A stretch of 64,000 nt of DNA from contig MSED01000015.1 of assembly GCA_002099365.1 (NCBI GenBank), positions 1,612,001 to 1,676,000 on the forward strand, in the 5' to 3' direction. Positions within the stretch are counted from its first letter, which is position 1; the number at the start of each line of letters is the position of its first letter. This document shows positions 61,601-64,000 of the stretch, in pieces. The stretch comes from Phialophora verrucosa (taxonomy: Eukaryota; Ascomycota; Eurotiomycetes; Chaetothyriales; Herpotrichiellaceae). The translations under genes and the position numbers were made by a program. The notes beneath the pieces were generated by a model. It made no database searches. It was not told the DNA's origin and was given only the letters and a program-made list of their open reading frames with translations.

Positions 61601-64000
61601 GCAAGCAGCACGAATCCTTGTGGCTGATCGCTTCAGCGGTCGTTCAGCGCTAGATCGGAACCTAAGGCTGGGAGAGTCTCCTCGGAACAAAGCCCCACGA
61701 CGTTCGAAACGATGTGCCGGCCAACGGTCGTCCTCCTCTCCAACCGAACCAGCTCAAGGCAGCGGTGGGGTCAGTTAGCTCAGCATGCCCTCGAAAAGTT
61801 TTCGTGCATATGTAAGCAGGGAATTCTTCGGATTAGCTCCGGTGAAATGGACACTGGACAGTGGATATGGACCTGCTTTGGCGCATGAGCTTTATGCAAG
61901 CATGCAAGAAACTCTGCAAATTCTGCTCTGGCCGCGATGCCGGCTTCCGACCTTGCTACGCCGTTTCTCCTGAGCGGTGCGCTTGTTGCTGACGTTGCTA
62001 TATACCGTCCGTATTGGTAGATTGGACTACCAATTTGAGGTTGACGCTCCAACATCGCCGAGGGGCTCGTAAGGATCATTCTCATAAGGCCTGCCGCATG
62101 TGGAAAATCTCCGCTGTCAACACCCGGGTCGCGGGTGACCTCTGGCCTGCTCGCAGAAATGATGGCTAGATGCCGGTTCGGGGGACGAAGGCAGAAGTGG
62201 CGCTGAATAGCAACTTCCATCGCCGATCGCGGTTTCCTGATTATGAATGGTTGCCAGCCAGGTTAAGACCAAAACAGAAGGATTCAAGTTGCGTATTCTA
62301 GTCAAGCATGCACACGCGGGCTCCAATAACCATGCTGAGATGGTGTGCAGAGAGAGCTGATTGGACGTCTTGACTGTCAGAAGTCCGGGAGGGCCAACAG
62401 TGTGGATACAAATCGCTTCAGGAAGTAAGAATAGCTGATTCCCAGGACCATGGGCGTAATAGTGGAGTCTCATCCTGCGGGAAGCGACTCGCGAGCCAGG
62501 GACGTGTCGAGAGTACGCTTGCTCCCCACACCGACGGTGGCGAGCACATACTCGTACGTTCCTTACCGCTTTGTTGTCGCTAAAGTGGTGGTGATGACTG
62601 CATTGGACACACAGCCAAAGTCAGAATTGGCGAGTGAGGTCGTCGGCCGCAACTGCGCCGAAAAGATTGCTTCGGCCCCGGAGCAGTGGATGCGCAGATG
62701 TACAGTAGGCAATTACCCGAATCAGTCGACGGTCCCAACGTTGCAGTATTGATTTTGTCAGTGCCGATGATGATGGAGAAGTACGAGTATGAAGACGAGA
62801 GCGAAAAGAGATGAGAGCGGATCGCATGCGGGTCCGAATTCCTGAAGGATTTTCCTCGTCGATCTGCGCTTTCTGAAACAGGACTTTTGGCCTTGTGCAT
62901 CTCGAAAATGCGGCAGGTCCGGCCGGGGTTGGGGGTTCGGGGGGTGGCTCGCAGGTACTCGCACTCGTACCGAGCAGGACGGTATGGACTGTGGCGGCCA
63001 AGCTCGCCATCACGTGTACTCGTTGGTGGTCAACTCCGGGACGTCAGCCTTGTGCCGCTCTCGTCAGTGGTGACAGGCGGATGAGCTTCTGATGGCAGTA
63101 GTTGTGTCTGCAGCCCACGCCGAGCTGAAGCTCCGCACCATCCTGGCGGTTTTGAAAGACGCCCTCAAATGGGCCTAGGAGGGTACGCTGCGGCTGCGCC
63201 AAGGGACTCGCGGTTGGACGGTGATTCTGTGGGACGTGGATCGAGAAATCATTTACTGACTCAGGCACCGCAGGCGTCGTTCTGGGAATTCGGTCATGGA
63301 CAGATGAGTGGCACGGGCCCGGGGAAGCGTTCAGGGCTTCTGGAAGGCAGGGCCTGTCTCCCGCTTCGAGTAATGCAATACCGTGCCCTGCAGGAGATGT
63401 ACGAGGAGACGACGAGACGCGGGCGAACACGAAGTGAGAAGCTTGTGAGCGACGCCATCGCCTACGGTGGAGTCACGTTTGCTATTTCCGGCAAAAGGTA
63501 GGGGGGCTGCTGGCCAATCAGCGCCCGCGCCTTGTCCCCTAAGAAGTATATCATTATTCAGCGTCCATTGCGGCCACCTCGAACCAACCCGCCGTCCATC
63601 TGGTCTTGCCAGGTTGTGTGCGCTCGCGTCATGCTTTGCCCCCGTCTGCGGTGCGCCCGATGCTGGGCATTGTGGTTGCGTCGCAACCTCGACGATCTCT
63701 CCGTCAGCAATCTCTGCGGGAGACTTTGCCTGCACCGATCGACGTCATCCTGGCATCGACGTGAATGGATGGAGTTGGCGAGTACGCCTGATCCGATCGC
63801 GATGATTGAGCCTGCCCAGTAGCATTTGGTTATATAATCGCTTCGCGGTGAGGTGATGTGAGAAAGACGAAGGGCACAAGACCGCCTCTAGAAGAGGTGA
63901 CTACGCGATCTCCGAGAGTGAATGGTCTGTATGGCGACAACGTCGACTACGTCATCTAGGCATGTCCCGAGCAATGAGCTTTTTGGGAGCAGCGATGCAT
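58601..64000. other. Gene-poor right-hand region
   Basis: About 5.4 kb without a gene I can support. Open frames on both strands are short and overlap without preference. There are weak hints: a hydrophobic plus-strand stretch (PFVLLGALSAMFALETVMML, about 60978-61038) and minus-strand frames at 60601-60951 and 61120-61497 with protein-like composition. These may be gene relics. Simple repeats occur near 59047-59123. The left edge contains the broken HET gene. Confidence 0.5.
59047..59123. repeat. Simple repeats: (CATTG)4 and GTG-rich tract
   Basis: Four tandem CATTG units at 59047-59066, followed some 30 bp later by a GTG/GGT trinucleotide-like tract (about 59099-59123). Confidence 0.8.

Overview
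The window is nuclear DNA of a filamentous ascomycete (Pezizomycotina). The evidence is many short introns (about 40-100 bp, GT...AG), typical fungal families (a Zn(II)2Cys6 regulator, DUF1996 plus WSC repeats, a HET-domain relic, a fungal MATE transporter, a DUF7918-like protein) and compact intergenic DNA. By general resemblance I lean to the Eurotiomycetes or Chaetothyriales, but that is inference. No tRNA, rRNA, CRISPR array or intact transposon was recognised.

Layout. 0-2 kb: no convincing gene. 2-9 kb: a DUF1479 protein, a membrane-anchored Fet3-type ferroxidase and a divergent SDR. 9.1-10 kb: a disrupted single-pass membrane-protein reading frame. 10.4-19 kb: housekeeping genes, namely the SRP receptor alpha subunit, an F-box-like protein, a small DUF2423 (YBL028C-type) protein, a PIAS-type SUMO E3 ligase, an unknown ORF and an EFM4-type methyltransferase. 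19.7-30.8 kb: a DUF1996 plus four-WSC secreted protein, a Myb/SANT-like protein, AP-2 mu, an arrestin with a PPPY tail, and a catalase. 30.8-32.7 kb: a repeat-rich intergenic block. 32.7-39 kb: a Zn2Cys6 factor, a MOSC protein and an oxysterol-binding protein.

40.8-45.7 kb holds three oxidoreductases in a row: an SDR, an intronless FAD enzyme related to tricarballylate dehydrogenase/fumarate reductase flavoproteins, and a succinate-semialdehyde-type aldehyde dehydrogenase. This looks like a small catabolic cluster and is the best candidate here for an undescribed pathway. 46.3-51.4 kb: a DUF7918-like multi-exon gene with SUMO-related motifs, a lipocalin-like protein, an MBL-fold hydrolase and a PLAC8 protein. 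53.9-57.6 kb: a MATE transporter and YIF1. From 57.7 kb the sequence changes character: a broken HET-domain gene is followed by about 5 kb with no gene I can support.

How genes may act together: ferroxidase and catalase suit iron and peroxide homeostasis; AP-2 mu next to a PPxY arrestin suits endocytic turnover of membrane proteins; SRP receptor, YIF1 and OSBP serve the secretory pathway; the SUMO ligase and the DUF7918-like protein with SUMO-like motifs may be functionally related, though this is only suggested by motifs.

Exon coordinates were worked out by eye from splice consensus, reading phase and family similarity; no searches were run.
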